Positions 45,301 to 57,370 of a stretch of 64,000 nucleotides of DNA are shown here, in pieces. This DNA comes from Caprella mutica (Eukaryota; Arthropoda; Malacostraca; Amphipoda; Caprellidae). The position numbers and the translations under genes were made by a program. The DNA lies in contig CANNZV010000505.1 of the NCBI GenBank assembly GCA_947561585.1, positions 248,001-312,000 on the forward strand, read 5' to 3'. The notes beneath the pieces were generated by a model that saw only the letters and a list, made by a program, of their open reading frames with translations, was not told where the DNA came from and ran no database searches. Numbering within the stretch: position 1 is the first letter of the stretch; each line of letters opens with the position of its first letter.

Positions 45301-46299
45301 AAATAATATTCCAGTAGGGATGAACTCTTACGGTGAAGAACATTCATACAATATCTATTTACAGTCAATACAAATAATATTCCACTAGGGATGAACTCTT
45401 ACGGTGAAGAACATTCATACAATATCTATTTACAGTCAATACAAATAATATTTCACTAGGGATGAACTCTTACGGTGAAGAACATTCATACAATATCTAT
45501 TTACAGTCAATACAAATAATATTCCACTAGGGATGAACTCTTACGGTGAAGAACATTCACACAATATCTATTCACAGTCAATACAAATAATATTCCACTA
45601 GGGATGAACTCTTACGGTGAAGAACATTCATACAATATCTATTTACAGTCAATGCAAATAATATTCCACTAGGGATGAACTCTTACGGTGAAGAACATTC
45701 ATACAATATCTATTTACAGTCAATACAAATAATATTCCACTAGGGATGAACTCTTACGGTGAAGAACATTCATACAATATCTATTAACAGTCAATACAAA
45801 TAATATTCTACTAGGGATGAACTCTTACGGTGAAGAACATTCATACAATATCTATTTACAGTCAATACAAATAATATTCCACTAGGGATGAACTCTTACG
45901 GTGAAGAACATTCATACAATATCTATTTACAGTCAATACAAATAATATTCCACTAGGGATGAACACTTACGGTGAAGAACATTCATACAATATCTATTTA
46001 CAGTCAATGCAAATAATATTTCACTAGGGATGAACTCTTACGGTGAAGAACATTCATACAATATCTATTTACAGTCAATACAAATAATATTCCACTAGGG
46101 ATGAACTCTTACGGTGAAGAACATTCAAACAATATCTATTTATAGTCAATACAAATAATATTCCACTAGGGATGAACTCTTACGGTGAAGAACATTCATA
46201 CAATATCTATTTATAGTCAATACAAATAATATTCCACTAGGGATGAACTCTTACGGTGAAGAACATTCATACAATATCTATTTACAGTCAATACAAATT
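45301..46299. repeat. 71-bp tandem repeat, 14 copies
   Basis: Highly uniform units containing GGGATGAACTCTTACGGTGA and ACAATATCTATTTACAGTCA. Confidence 0.97.
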
Positions 46300-46317
46300 A
46301 TTAAAACGAGTAAATAG

Positions 46318-46460
46318 TAATCAAAATCAAAATTATTCATTTCACTTATATGTTATTTTACAATAACGCTGTTTATTCGTTACAATAAACTTAATAAACT
46401 GTTAACATTCAAACAAAGTCATGAGAATAACTTTACAGCTAAAGTACAGAGTTAGAAATT
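46318..46460. repeat. inverted repeat arm, partner at 28862-28984
   Basis: AACATTCAAACAAAGTCATG and the following sequence through GTACAGAGTTAGAAA are the complement of the distant arm. Confidence 0.85.
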
Positions 46461-46776
46461 AATTACAAAGTTTATCTGCTACCCTGAAGGAAAATGCACT
46501 TTACATTGAATATGAATCAATGCACATCCTTTAAATAGAGTTACTTAACAATCTATATTTATTCTAACATTCTTTTACCTTCAATACTAAATAACATAAT
46601 TAAATTGATTTGAAAGTGAGGATGATAAACATATTTAGATATGTTGTGAAATTACATTATTTGGCTTAATTTTCATATTCTTCGAATTGTACCACAAACG
46701 GCACACCACGCAGTGAAGGGTTAAGATATGACACTATGCCTCTTCTTCACAATTGTAGTAATATGTAGTAGGTACA

Positions 46777-47883
46777 CTGCAGTGGTAGGTACACAGTGTA
46801 CCATTACAAGGTACACTGTGTACCATTACAAGGTACACTGTGTACCATTACAAGGTACACAGTGTACCATAGCAAGGTACACAGTGTACCATTACAAGGT
46901 ACACAGTGTACCATAGCAAGGTACACAGTGTACCATAGCAAGGTACACAGTGTACCATAGCAAGGTACACTGTGTACCATTACAAGGTACACAGTGTACC
47001 ATTACAAGGTACACAGTGTACCATCACAAGGTACACAGTGTACCATTACAAGGTACACAGTGTACCATAGCAAGGTACACAGTGTACCATCACAAGGTAC
47101 ACAGTGTACCATAGCAAGGTACACAGTGTACCATCACAAGGTACACAGTGTGCCATAGCAAGGTACACAGTGTACCATTACAAGGTACACAGTGTACCAT
47201 CACAAGGTACACAGTGTACCATTACAAGGTACACAGTGTACCATAGCAAGGTACACAGTGTACCATCACAAGGTACACAGTGTACCATAGCAAGGTACAC
47301 AGTGTACCATTACAAGGTACACAGTGTACCATTACAAGGTACACAGTGTACCATCACAAGGTACACAGTGTACCATTACAAGGTACACAGTGTACCATAG
47401 CAAGGTACACAGTGTACCATCACAAGGTACACAGTGTACCATAGCATGGTACACAGTGTACCATCACAAGGTACACAGTGTACCATAGCAAGGTACACAG
47501 TGTACCATTACAAGGTACACTGTGTACCATTACAAGGTACACAGTGTACCATTACAAGGTACACAGTGTACCATAGCAAGGTACACAGTGTACCATAGCA
47601 AGGTACACAGTGTACCATTACAAGGTACACAGTGTACCATAGCAAGGTACACAGTGTACCATTACAAGGTACACAGTGTACCATTACAAGGTACACAGTG
47701 TACCATTGCAAGGTACACAGTGTACCATCACAAGGTACACAGTGTACCATAGCAAGGTACACAGTGTACCATAGCAAGGTACACAGTGTACCATAGCAAG
47801 GTACAGTGTGTACCATAGCAAGGTACACAGTGTACCATAGCAAGGTACACAGTGTACCATCACAAGGTACACAGTGTACCTAA
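46777..47883. repeat. 22-bp palindromic minisatellite, about 50 copies
   Basis: Units are AGGTACACAGTGTACCATTACA with variants AGCA and TCACA in the last part. Every unit contains the near-perfect palindrome GGTACACAGTGTACC. Open frames on both strands are artefacts. Confidence 0.97.
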
Positions 47884-48084
47884 GGAAGTTCACAATCAGG
47901 TGCACCCTATTAAGCTCATTGAGTCTTTGTATACCTAATGTATATCTGCAATATCAATAAAGAATATATAAATAGAGAAGATGTGGATGTAAAGTAAAGA
48001 AAATAATATCAGCATGGATATTATATACTTAAATATATAATCTTTTTATCAACGTTATTGCAATTATCTTATAAGCATTGATTT

Positions 48085-49058
48085 ATCATTCTTATCGTTT
48101 ATTATTTATCATTCTTATCGTTTACCATTCTTATCATTTATCATTCTTATTTCTTATCGTTTATCATTCTTATTTCTTATCGTTTCATTCTTATCGATTA
48201 TCATTCTTATCGTTTATCATTTATCATTCTTATAGTTTATCATTTATCATTCTTATAGTTTATCATTTATCATTCTTATTTCTTATCGTTTATCATTCTT
48301 ATTTCTTATCGTTTCATTCTTATTTCTTATCATTTATCATTCTTATTTCTTATCGTTTATCATTCTTATTTCTTATCGTTTCATTCTTATCGATTATCAT
48401 TCTTATCGTTTATCATTTATCATTCTTATAGTTTATCATTTATCATTCTTATAGTTTATCATTTATCATTCTTATCGTTTATCATTTATCATTCTTATCG
48501 TTTATCATTTATCATTCTTATCGTTTATCATTTATCATTCTTATCGTTTATCGTTTATCATTCTTATCGTTTATCATTCTTATCGTTTATCGTTTATCAT
48601 TCTTATCGTTTATCATTCTTATCGTTTATCATTTATCATTCTTATCGTTTATCATTTATCATTCTTATCGTTTATCATTCTTATCGTTTATCGTTTATCA
48701 TTCTTATCGTTTATCGTTTATCATTCTTATCGTTTATCGTTTATCATTCTTATCGTTTATCGTTTATCATTCTTATCGTTTATCGTTTATCATTCTTATC
48801 GTTTATCATTCTTATCATTTATCATTCTTATCATTTATCATTCTTATTTCTTATCGTTTATCATTCCTATCGTTTATCATTCTTATCGTTTATCATTCTT
48901 ATCGTTTATCATTCTTATCGTTTATCGTTTATCATTCTTATCATTTATCATTCTTATTTCTTATCGTTTATCATTCCTATCGTTTATCATTCTTATCGTT
49001 TATCATTCTTATCGTTTATCATTCTTATCGTTTATCGTTTATCATTCTTATCGTTTCA
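48085..49058. repeat. degenerate TTATCATTCTTATCG repeat
   Basis: Almost 1 kb of mixtures of TTATCGTTTATCATTC and TTATTTCTTATCG. Blocks of about 130-200 bp recur within it. Confidence 0.93.
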
Positions 49059-49384
49059 TTTTCTTAAATAATCATTTTTTTCTTTTTTTATTAAGTGCAT
49101 ATCTTTTCATATAAGTCAGTGTTTCTCTTCTTTAATTAGTTGGTGTTACTAAAGTTATAATGCCAGAAAAAATCTCATCCCATAGTAGAGTTTGTACAGT
49201 GGGCTACCAAAAAGTGTATCCACTGAAAGATTCTACATTATTCTACGATAAAATGCATAATATATAGGTACCATAGATATCGTTGATTAATTAATGATTA
49301 ATTAATCAATAGCAGTGGATACATTTTCGGTCTTGATTTACTTCCATTTTATTTTTATTCATTTCAGCTTGCATTGTGTTTATC

Positions 49385-49740
49385 AATAAATATACTTATC
49401 CTTATCCATAAACGGGTTACATCTTAATCAAAAGGAATACAACAGGGTTACATTGTGAATAACAGGGTTATAACAGGGTTACATTGTGAATATCAGGGTT
49501 ACATCAGATTTTTGTAGGGTATAAGTTTAAATGGGGTAGGTTTCAGGGATAAGGGAAGCAGATAAAGGAGGAAGAAGAAACAGAATCAGGGTTAAATGTT
49601 GAACTTGTTGTAGAGGGTTAAGTAGCAATTACTAAGAGGGTTAGCAGGTTGAAATGGTCAGCAGTAGGGTTAGCTAAGTAGTCACAACAGGGTTAGAAGA
49701 GTCACGACAACCTAAATAGCCTAAGGGTTAAATTCCTCGC
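49385..49740. repeat. scattered AGGGTTA-type repeats
   Basis: CAGGGTTACATTGTGAATA and shorter AGGGTTA motifs recur irregularly. They resemble a degenerated minisatellite. They are not a telomeric array, since spacing is irregular. Confidence 0.6.
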
Positions 49741-49819
49741 ACTAATAACCTAATGCTCTGATGGATGGAAAAAATATAGAGAGATGAAAAAGATTAAAGA
49801 CGACAGATGAAAAGTAGCA

Positions 49820-50345
49820 GACATTGTGTATTTACATATGGAAAATATTGTACATTGCGTATTTACATATGGAAAAGTATTGTACATTGCGTATTTACAT
49901 ATGGAAAAGTATTGTACATTGTGTATTTACATATAAAAGTACTGTACATTGCATATTTACATATGGAAAAGTATTGTACATTGTGTATTTACATATGGAA
50001 AATATTGTACATTGCGTATTTACATATGGAAAAGTATTGTACATTGCGTATTTACATATGGAAAAGTATTGTACATTGCTTATTTACATATGGAAAAGTA
50101 TTGTACATTGTGTATTTACATATAAAAGTATTGTACATTGCGTATTTACATATGGAAAAGTATTGTACATTGCGTATTTACATATGGAAAAGTATTGTAC
50201 ATTGCGTATTTACATATGGAAAAGTATTGTACATTGCGTATTTACATATGGAAAAGTATTGTACATTGCGTATTTACATATGGAAAAGTATTGTACATTG
50301 CGTATTTACATATAAAAGTACTGTACATTGTGTATTTACATTTAC
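49820..50345. repeat. 32-bp minisatellite, about 16 copies
   Basis: Units contain GTATTGTACATTGCGTATTT and ACATATGGAAAA. Some copies lack four bases. The 196- and 163-codon frames result from the 96-base triple period. Confidence 0.95.
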
Positions 50346-50784
50346 ATTTACAATATCATTGTATATTGTGTATGCATTTTCATTTAGTTACTCTTAGCTT
50401 ATAATAATGTGTACAATAATTGAATTACAAATTTTAATTTACATCAAGTATAATCCTATATTTGAATCTATAATTAATTTATTTCATTATTTCGTCTTTT
50501 TTCTTCATTTTTTTAATAGAATTTACAAAAAGATTGAACCATATAAAATATCAAAATTGTTCAAATAATTTCGAGTAAATTATAAATTACATGTCATATC
50601 TCTTTAAATCATCAATAGTCATGTATAATCTTCAGTATTTATTATTGCAAATCCGAGCTGGAAGTAGGAAAATATTTCACCGGAATAATATTTTACGGTA
50701 AATTACGTCTATTTGTTTTCGGCATGTATTTACCGGTCGTTAAAGTCGCTAGTTTCCTTAGGCCGTACAGGAGTACGTTAACAG

Positions 50785-50865
50785 TAACCATTAGATTACT
50801 ACCATTGAATTACTACCATTAAATTACTACCATTGAATTAATACCATTAAATTAATACCATTAAT
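50785..50865. repeat. short ACCATTRAATTACT repeat
   Basis: About five imperfect copies of a 15-bp unit. Confidence 0.8.
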
Positions 50866-51209
50866 AATATCTTCCTATTCCTAGTGACAATTCGTTATCA
50901 AATGTAAATATAAGATATAGCTACAAAATCGGGAAATAAAAATCGGTTATCGTCAATTTTCGAATCAGAACTATGTATATTAGGTAGTAAAACAAATTAT
51001 CAACGAGAATAAGTTACACGACGATACGTTAACGATATCAGATAGAAAAATATCATCTACTGTGATTATTTATACAATAGTTAATCAATAATAATTTAGC
51101 ATAGAGTTAATCTAAATCTTAAATTATCTAATGTTGAAATTATTAGAAAATTATACTATAAATATTTTAGTATTCAAAAGATTATTTCTCGATAAAATAT
51201 ATTATCAGG

Positions 51210-51362
51210 AGGGCTTGTCGTCTGCTTTTACAACTCGAAGCCATATCGCTGACATCAAAAGGAAATTAAGTACAAGAGACTGGAAGAAGCAGTCCGAAAG
51301 GAAAGTGGCTCAAAGTCACCTACGAACGTTAGAAACTGTCTATAAGGAATGCAATGGGTGAT
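51210..51362 (+). repeat. dispersed repeat family R, copy 3
   Basis: It contains GAAGCCATATCGCTGAC, then ACAAGAGACTGGAAGAAGCA and GAAAGGAAAGTGGC. It overlaps a 76-codon frame that I do not regard as a gene. Confidence 0.6.
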
Positions 51363-51537
51363 TTAGATGCTGATTGTTAAGCTCAATCCAGACTACATAT
51401 ATTGATAGGAAAAAGGGCCCGTCTATCAGCGGTCTAAGCTCATCAAACTGACGATATCAGCTCTGCGATCAGAGCGGGTAAAGCCCGCCTATAGCAGAAT
51501 GGGCGGCACTGAAAAAGAGGATATGCCAAAAAACATG

Positions 51538-52258
51538 GGAATGCTACTTATAGTGAGAATGCTACTTATAGTGAGAATGCTACTTATAGTGAGAATGCTA
51601 CTTATTGTGAGAATGCTACTTATAGTGAGAATGCTACTTATAGTGAGAATGCTACTTATAGTGAGAATGCTACTTATTGTGAGAATGCTACTTATAGTGA
51701 GAATGCTACTTATAGTGAGAATGCTACTTATAGTGAGAATGCTACTTATAGTGAGAATGCTACTTATAGTGAGAATGCTACTTATAGTGAAAATGCTACT
51801 TATAGTGAGAATGCTACTTATAGTGAGAATGCTACTTATAGTGAGAATGCTACTTATAGTGAGAATGCTACTCATAGTGAGAATGCTACTTATAGTGAGA
51901 ATGCTACTTATAGTGAGAATGCTACTTATAGTGAAAATGCTACTTATAGTGAAAATGCTACTTATAGTGAAAATGCTACTTATAGTGAGAATGCTACTTA
52001 TAGTGAGAATGCTACTTATAGTGAGAATGCTACTTATAGTGAGAATGCTACTACTTATAGTGAGAATGCTACTTATAGTGAGAATGCTACTTATAGTGAA
52101 AATGCTACTTATAGTGAAAATGCTACTTATAGTGAAAATGCTACTTATAGTGAAAATGCTACTTATAGTGAAAATGCTACTTATAGTGAAAATGCTACTT
52201 ATTGTGAAAATGCTACTTATAGTGAAAATGCTACTTATAGTGAAAATGCTACTTATAG
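51538..52258. repeat. 18-bp minisatellite GAATGCTACTTATAGTGA, about 40 copies
   Basis: Uniform units with G/A and A/T variants. One unit is shortened to a CTACTACTT junction near 52046. Because 18 is a multiple of three, both strands stay open for hundreds of codons; those frames are artefacts. Confidence 0.97.
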
Positions 52259-52868
52259 TGGGCAATACCCTGTAAATAGGCAATACCCAGTAAATAGGCA
52301 ATACCCTGTAAATAGGCAATACCCTGTAAATAGGCAATACCCTGTAAATAGGCAATACCCTGTAAATAGGCAATACCCTGTAAATAGGCAATACCCTGTA
52401 AATAGGCAATACCCTGTAAATAGGCAATACCCTGTAAATAGGCAATACCCTGTAAATAGGCAATACCCTGTAAATAGGCAATACCCTGTAAATAGGCAAT
52501 ACCCTGTAAATAGGCTATACCCTGTAAATAGGCAATACCCTGTAAATAGGCTATACCCTGTAAATAGGCAATACCCTGTAAATAGGCAATACCCTGTAAA
52601 TAGGCAATACCCTGTAAATAGGCTATACCCTGTAAATAGGCAATACCCTGTAAATAGGCAATACCCTGTAAATAGGCAATACCCTGTAAATAGGCAATAC
52701 CCTGTAAATAGGCAATACCCTGTAAATAGGCTATACCCTGTAAATAGGCAATACCCTGTAAATAGGCTATACCCTGTAAATAGGCTATACCCTGTAAATA
52801 GGCTATACCCTGTAAATAGGCAATACCCTGTAAATAGGCAATACCCTGTAAATAGGCAATACCCTATT
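52259..52868. repeat. 18-bp minisatellite GGCAATACCCTGTAAATA, about 33 copies
   Basis: It directly abuts the previous array and has the same period but a different sequence. CAATAC and CTATAC variants are interspersed. Confidence 0.97.
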
Positions 52869-52869
52869 T

Positions 52870-53540
52870 ACCATGCCTACCTATTGCTTCTTATCAAGCA
52901 TATGATAATAGGCTCCAATTTATGGCGTATTTATGGGCGGTAATTTAGTGGGTAAATCATGGGAGAGTATTATAGGTATTAAATGGGAAAGCGCTCTGAT
53001 ATATAGTAGAGAAAAGAGATAATTAGGTAAGTAAAGTACACGAGAGAGGTAATTATTTAAATAAAGAAGTGTCTGGTACACCTTACACGCAGCTGATAGT
53101 TACTCAGGCACTTTATGTAGAGATGCTTTATTGACTATAAATAGTCAGCTTAAAGTTAAGGGCATTATAGTTACTGATGTAGAAATAGATAAAGTAAAGA
53201 ACAGTGTTGAAACATTGCTGAATATATAGCATTTACTTTCTGTTTAAAAGTTAAACACTGTTTTTAATTTTCATTATTTATTTTCATTTTGAATATAAAA
53301 ATAGTGAAATATGTTATATATCTCTTTTGTTTTTTCTTATATGACCGAAGATGTAGTACTGACTGATAATTCGTAACTTACCCTACTCCGAGTTATGATG
53401 TTCTGATAGCACAGAGTAGCTTTTCTTCCTCCCTGAGAAGAGTATCTCTCAATTAACTCTAGAGTTTAATGAGGTCCAAAACATGATACAAACATGTTAG
53501 AGGCACTGATAAACATCTAGACAACTAATAAAGTAAATAA
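52870..53540. other. AT-rich intergenic stretch with one MITE end
   Basis: No gene. TTCTTATATGACCGAAGATG to TTACCCTA at about 53333-53393 resembles the right end of the element at 53547-53736, so a truncated relative may be present. Confidence 0.4.
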
Positions 53541-53546
53541 GATGTA

Positions 53547-53736
53547 GGGGAAGTTCTGATTTATCGATCGGTTCCATATTTTCGATCATGTAAAGATAAG
53601 TATATGATTTAACGATTCATTAAAATAATTTTTTTAGAGACAAAATTTTTACATCAAAAACAAGATTTTTTAATTATTATGTATTTTTCTTATATGCTCG
53701 AAAATGTAGATCATTTCGATAACTCAGGGAATGCCC
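53547..53736. mobile_element. 190-bp MITE flanked by TA, Tc1/mariner-like
   Basis: The left end GGGGAAGTTCTGATTTATCG and the right end CGATAACTCAGGGAATGCCC are imperfect inverted copies. TA stands at 53545-53546 and 53737-53738. CATTTTCGATCAT-like subterminal blocks are also inverted. Confidence 0.65.
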
Positions 53737-53989
53737 TATAATATAAATTTTTATACTATTCATAGCATGTACTTGGGATATAATCATAATTTTATGTATA
53801 TTTATATTTAACAGAAATGGTAATAAACATAATAAAGTGCATATAGGTACCTTATCTATTCTAATTTGTGTGTATTTTAGTGTACCTACATGAATTGTCA
53901 CCAACAACAATCATGGAACGCATATAGAGCTGTGCATCTTAGTTTGGAATGATCCTGATATTTTTTATTCAATTTAATATGCTTATATA

Positions 53990-54110
53990 TGTTTTAATTA
54001 ATTAAATAAGTTTTAATTAATTAAATAAGTTTTAATTAATTAAATAAGTTTTATTTAATTAAATAAGTTTTATTTAATTAAATAAGTTTTATTTATTTAA
54101 ATAAGTTTAA
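53990..54110. repeat. 19-bp AT-only repeat
   Basis: AATTAATTAAATAAGTTTT recurs about six times, fading into general A/T sequence up to 54370. Confidence 0.85.
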
Positions 54111-54370
54111 TTTAATTGAATAAGTTTTATTATTAAATTTATTTAATTAAATTTTTTCATTCAATTAAATATGTTTTACTCAATTAAATATATTCTTTTA
54201 AATTTAATATTTTTATTTTATATAATATTTTTATATTTATTTATTTCAATATCTTCTATTTTAATTAATATCTTTATATATTAATTGATATCTTTTAGTT
54301 TATTTATATCTTTTATTTCAATTATTTTATTTTATTTTAATTATTATATTTTACTTAATATATTATTATT

Positions 54371-55770
54371 CAATTTAAGTAGGTAGCGTAAAAAATTATA
54401 CTATGAAAAAAAGATTTTCTCTCTTATCGCAATTTAGATAATTATAATTCGTATTTGTTTTACTTCTGAAACAAATTCTTAGAAATAAAACACACACATT
54501 CACAATGAATCATCAAAATGAGGAGCATTTTATGAATCATGACAGAAAAATAGGTAGGTACTATACTATGAAATGTTGTACCTATGCATTTGAGTATAGT
54601 AAGTGACAACGATTGCAATGCATTCTAAGAATGATCCACACCTGCATTCTATTTATACAACTTTAATTCAATTCATTATCCTCTATTACTCACATGAAGA
54701 GATAGTTTACACTCTCCTGTAGAAAGAGTTTAGTCCTCACTGCTGGATGTTACGAAAAAAGAGGATATGTCGCAATCGCAAAGAGTGAAGACACGCACAC
54801 ACCTACTCGGACGGAAGCCTAACGCAAACTGATAATGTTTGTATAAATTAAAGGTCATAAAAGTCGTGTCACCTTGAAATTTGTATTATTAACAATGAAC
54901 TAAATTTCTACGCAATAGGATGGGTTCATAATGTTTATGTAAAATTGTTTTGGGAATATATTTTGGAGGTTAGAATAGGTTTCTTTAATAAAAATGTTAA
55001 TATGTATGATACAGGTAAATTAAAAAAAAATGCAGGTAGGTCTATATCTAGAAGAAACCTATTCTTTCGTCAACATCTGATATACACATTTAATACTACC
55101 TACCAATATCAATTAAATTGTATAGAAATCATAAATATTTAATAATACAGTGAACATTTAAAGAATATTGTAAACATCAGTGTCAGCTTAACCCTCAAAA
55201 ACGGCAAACGCCGATGTGACATAAATTTAAATATTGGTTTGATATTATAATATAAAATTGTTGCATTCCCATATAATTAAGAATGATGGCAACAGCTAAT
55301 GCACTATTAATAGGTAACCGTCAGCATATATCTTCATTGTGTCAATGTAACTATATTGGACCAATTCATTTTAATTTGCTTCTACCTATGCCGATCTATT
55401 ACCCTCTCAATTCACGAATCACGCGTCTCTGTAGCGCTACTTTTCAAAGAATTATCATATATGCTATAAAATTAAATGTATTATATTTACGTCCACGTAC
55501 AGTGAAGAAATGCATTCTTGATCTCTTGAAGACATGCATGGATACAAGAAAATACAAAATAGTTACGGGACATAACTTGTCCTTGATCAAGTGAACTCAA
55601 GAGGAACCCATTGGAAACCAGAGATGCAGTTTTTAAGAAAATCGGTGTGGAAAACTTTTTAAAGTCACCCACATTAGAATACTGAAACTAATCTATTCAG
55701 AAGGATGCACATAAGAAATCAAGATTGCAAAGGTGGAGAAACAAACCTAGTTACAAACAGTAACTAGGTA
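54371..55770. other. intergenic stretch, one unrecognised open frame
   Basis: An ATG-started frame of 103 codons lies at 55283-55594 on the + strand. I recognise no family in it, and it has no signal peptide or supporting context, so I treat it as probably chance. Nothing else is supported. Confidence 0.3.
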
Positions 55771-55774
55771 TTCT

Positions 55775-56366
55775 TTACAGACAAAATGCGTGCCCTCTCG
55801 ACGGCCCTGACGGTTGGGTCAAAACTTGTCTCATCATATGTTACCAACGAATTTGACGTGAAGATGGGCTTGGACTCAGTGGAGGTGTAATATTTTGTGC
55901 TTGGACCATTGTAAATAAACGGGATGAACCATCCATTATTTCTGAAGGAGTGAAAATAAATTCTGGTAATTATATTAACTTTTTGAAAGGTGGATTTGTT
56001 CAATAGCTGAAAGAGAAACCTGTTGAGTTTGCTCCTTCAATTTGCAGGTCAATTTTGTTCCTTCTCACTCTGCTAAGGCAACTGTGAAAATCCTGAGAAA
56101 TACCTAATAAGTTCGTCGATGACAATTTGATGGTATTGCTCAGTTTTTTCCATATTTAAACAAAATTGAAAACCTTCAGTCCTTTGAAGCAAAATGTGTA
56201 TAGGAGAGGAAATCAGTTTTCGTCGAAAGATCATCTTTGGAAGGAAACTGAAGACTTTTGTAAGATAACGACTACTAAAATTCAGAAATTGACAGATTTA
56301 TTGGATAAGCGTCTTTTCAAACGGTTGAAAAGAGGGGAAATCAAACCGGATATTAACCTGAATTGA
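55775..56366 (+). pseudogene. Tc1/mariner transposase C-terminal remnant
   Basis: Decayed blocks in several frames resemble the last part of a Tc1-like transposase: SAKATVKIL, FPYLNKIENLQS (from the PDLNPIENLW motif), then a continuous frame QNVYRRGNQFSSKDHLWKET through IQKLTDLLDKRLFKRL to a stop at 56366. Frameshifts separate the parts and the N-terminal half is missing. Unrelated in sequence to the element at 14789. Confidence 0.78.
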
Positions 56367-56444
56367 AATTATCAACTTTCAACATGAATAGTAATCTTTG
56401 ATTGATGGCTCTATCCAAGCTGTCCCTGGTGAATGGGAGGGTTA

Positions 56445-56985
56445 CTATTCAGTAGTCCGACGCCCCATTAGTCCGACGCCCCATTAGTCCGACGCCCCAT
56501 TAGTCCGACGCCCCATTAGTCCGACGCCCCACTAGTCCGACGCCCCACTAGTCCGACGCCCCAGTAGTCCTACACTTTAGTAGTTTATTACTGATTTAAC
56601 ATAAGATATATGTATGTATATCGGGGGGCGTGCCGTCCCCCGAACCCCCCTGCCAGGTTATTAAACAATCTTGAAGTGTGCAGTACAACAAACTAGCGAA
56701 TACAACAAACTAAATTAAATGATGTAATCAAATGAGGGATTGCATCATACTAATTAATATTAGAAATAAAGTGAAATAAAAAAGTAATATAAAATTTAAA
56801 AAATGAAAGAAAATAAAAATTATTTTATTATTTAGATTAGTTATTAATTGAGTATACCTATTTAATCATATTTTTCTATTTTAATCGAAAAACAAAATGA
56901 AAAATAACACAGAAAATATGTAATCGTCGGACTATTGGGGCGTCAGACTAGTGGGGCGTCGGACTACTGGCACGTGCCCAATGGG
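56445..56985. mobile_element. putative foldback-like element with AGTCCGACGCCCC arms
   Basis: The left arm (56451-56570) has about eight 16-bp units AGTCCGACGCCCCATT. The right arm (56930-56980) has about three units of the complementary GGGGCGTCGGACTA. The centre is AT-rich with a GGGGGGCGTGCCGTCCCCC hairpin near 56621. No transposase. Confidence 0.65.
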
Positions 56986-57105
56986 AGAGAGGGGATTGCG
57001 TAGTTGTAATTTGGATTATGTATTGACTTTTTTATCATGCCTATCAATTTTTGAACGCTACTTGCACTTCCCGAGGATATCGCTGAAACAGGTCTTGGAT
57101 TTTTG

Positions 57106-57370
57106 TGTCAGGTAGGCTCGTATATAGGCTTCATTTTCCTCTTCCCTCTGTGAGTGCAGCCACCGGTGCTTGTGTCCCTTTTCGTCACTTTCCTTGGTAA
57201 GTAACTGCATTCATGGAAGAGCTTTTCTGCATTCATGAGCATTGTCACAGAGAGTGGTAGGTAACTTTGTTCATGGTGCCTCTTTCCTTTCTGACTGCTT
57301 ATTCCAGTCCCTTGTACTTAGTTATTTTTTACGTCACCGATATGGCTTTTGGTTCAGAAACAGACGTTAA
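57106..57370 (-). repeat. dispersed repeat family R, copy 4 (longest)
   Basis: The complement contains CCATATCGGTGAC, ACAAGGGACTGGAATAAGCA, AAAGCTCTTCC and ACAAGCACCGGTGGCTGCAC in the same order as copies 1 and 3. Frames are interrupted, so it reads as a repeat rather than a gene. Confidence 0.65.

Noticed and set aside
46728..47905. Several frames of 60-111 codons on both strands rich in Val-His-Ser-Val-Pro or Cys-Thr-Leu
   Set aside because: Repeat translations of the palindromic 22-bp array.
49440..49740. Possible telomeric repeats (AGGGTTA motifs)
   Set aside because: Spacing is irregular and embedded in longer, degenerate units; the insect-type TTAGG array is not present.
49807..50397. 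196- and 163-codon + strand frames
   Set aside because: These are products of the 32-bp array read over its 96-base triple period; no start context, splice signals or domain.
51489..52499. Overlapping open frames of 336 (-) and 258 (+) codons
   Set aside because: They lie inside 18-bp arrays. A period that is a multiple of three keeps frames open on both strands, and the peptides are simple repeats without family resemblance.
55283..55594. 103-codon ATG-started frame
   Set aside because: No recognisable domain, signal peptide or conserved copy. Not listed as a gene, though it could be rechecked with transcripts.
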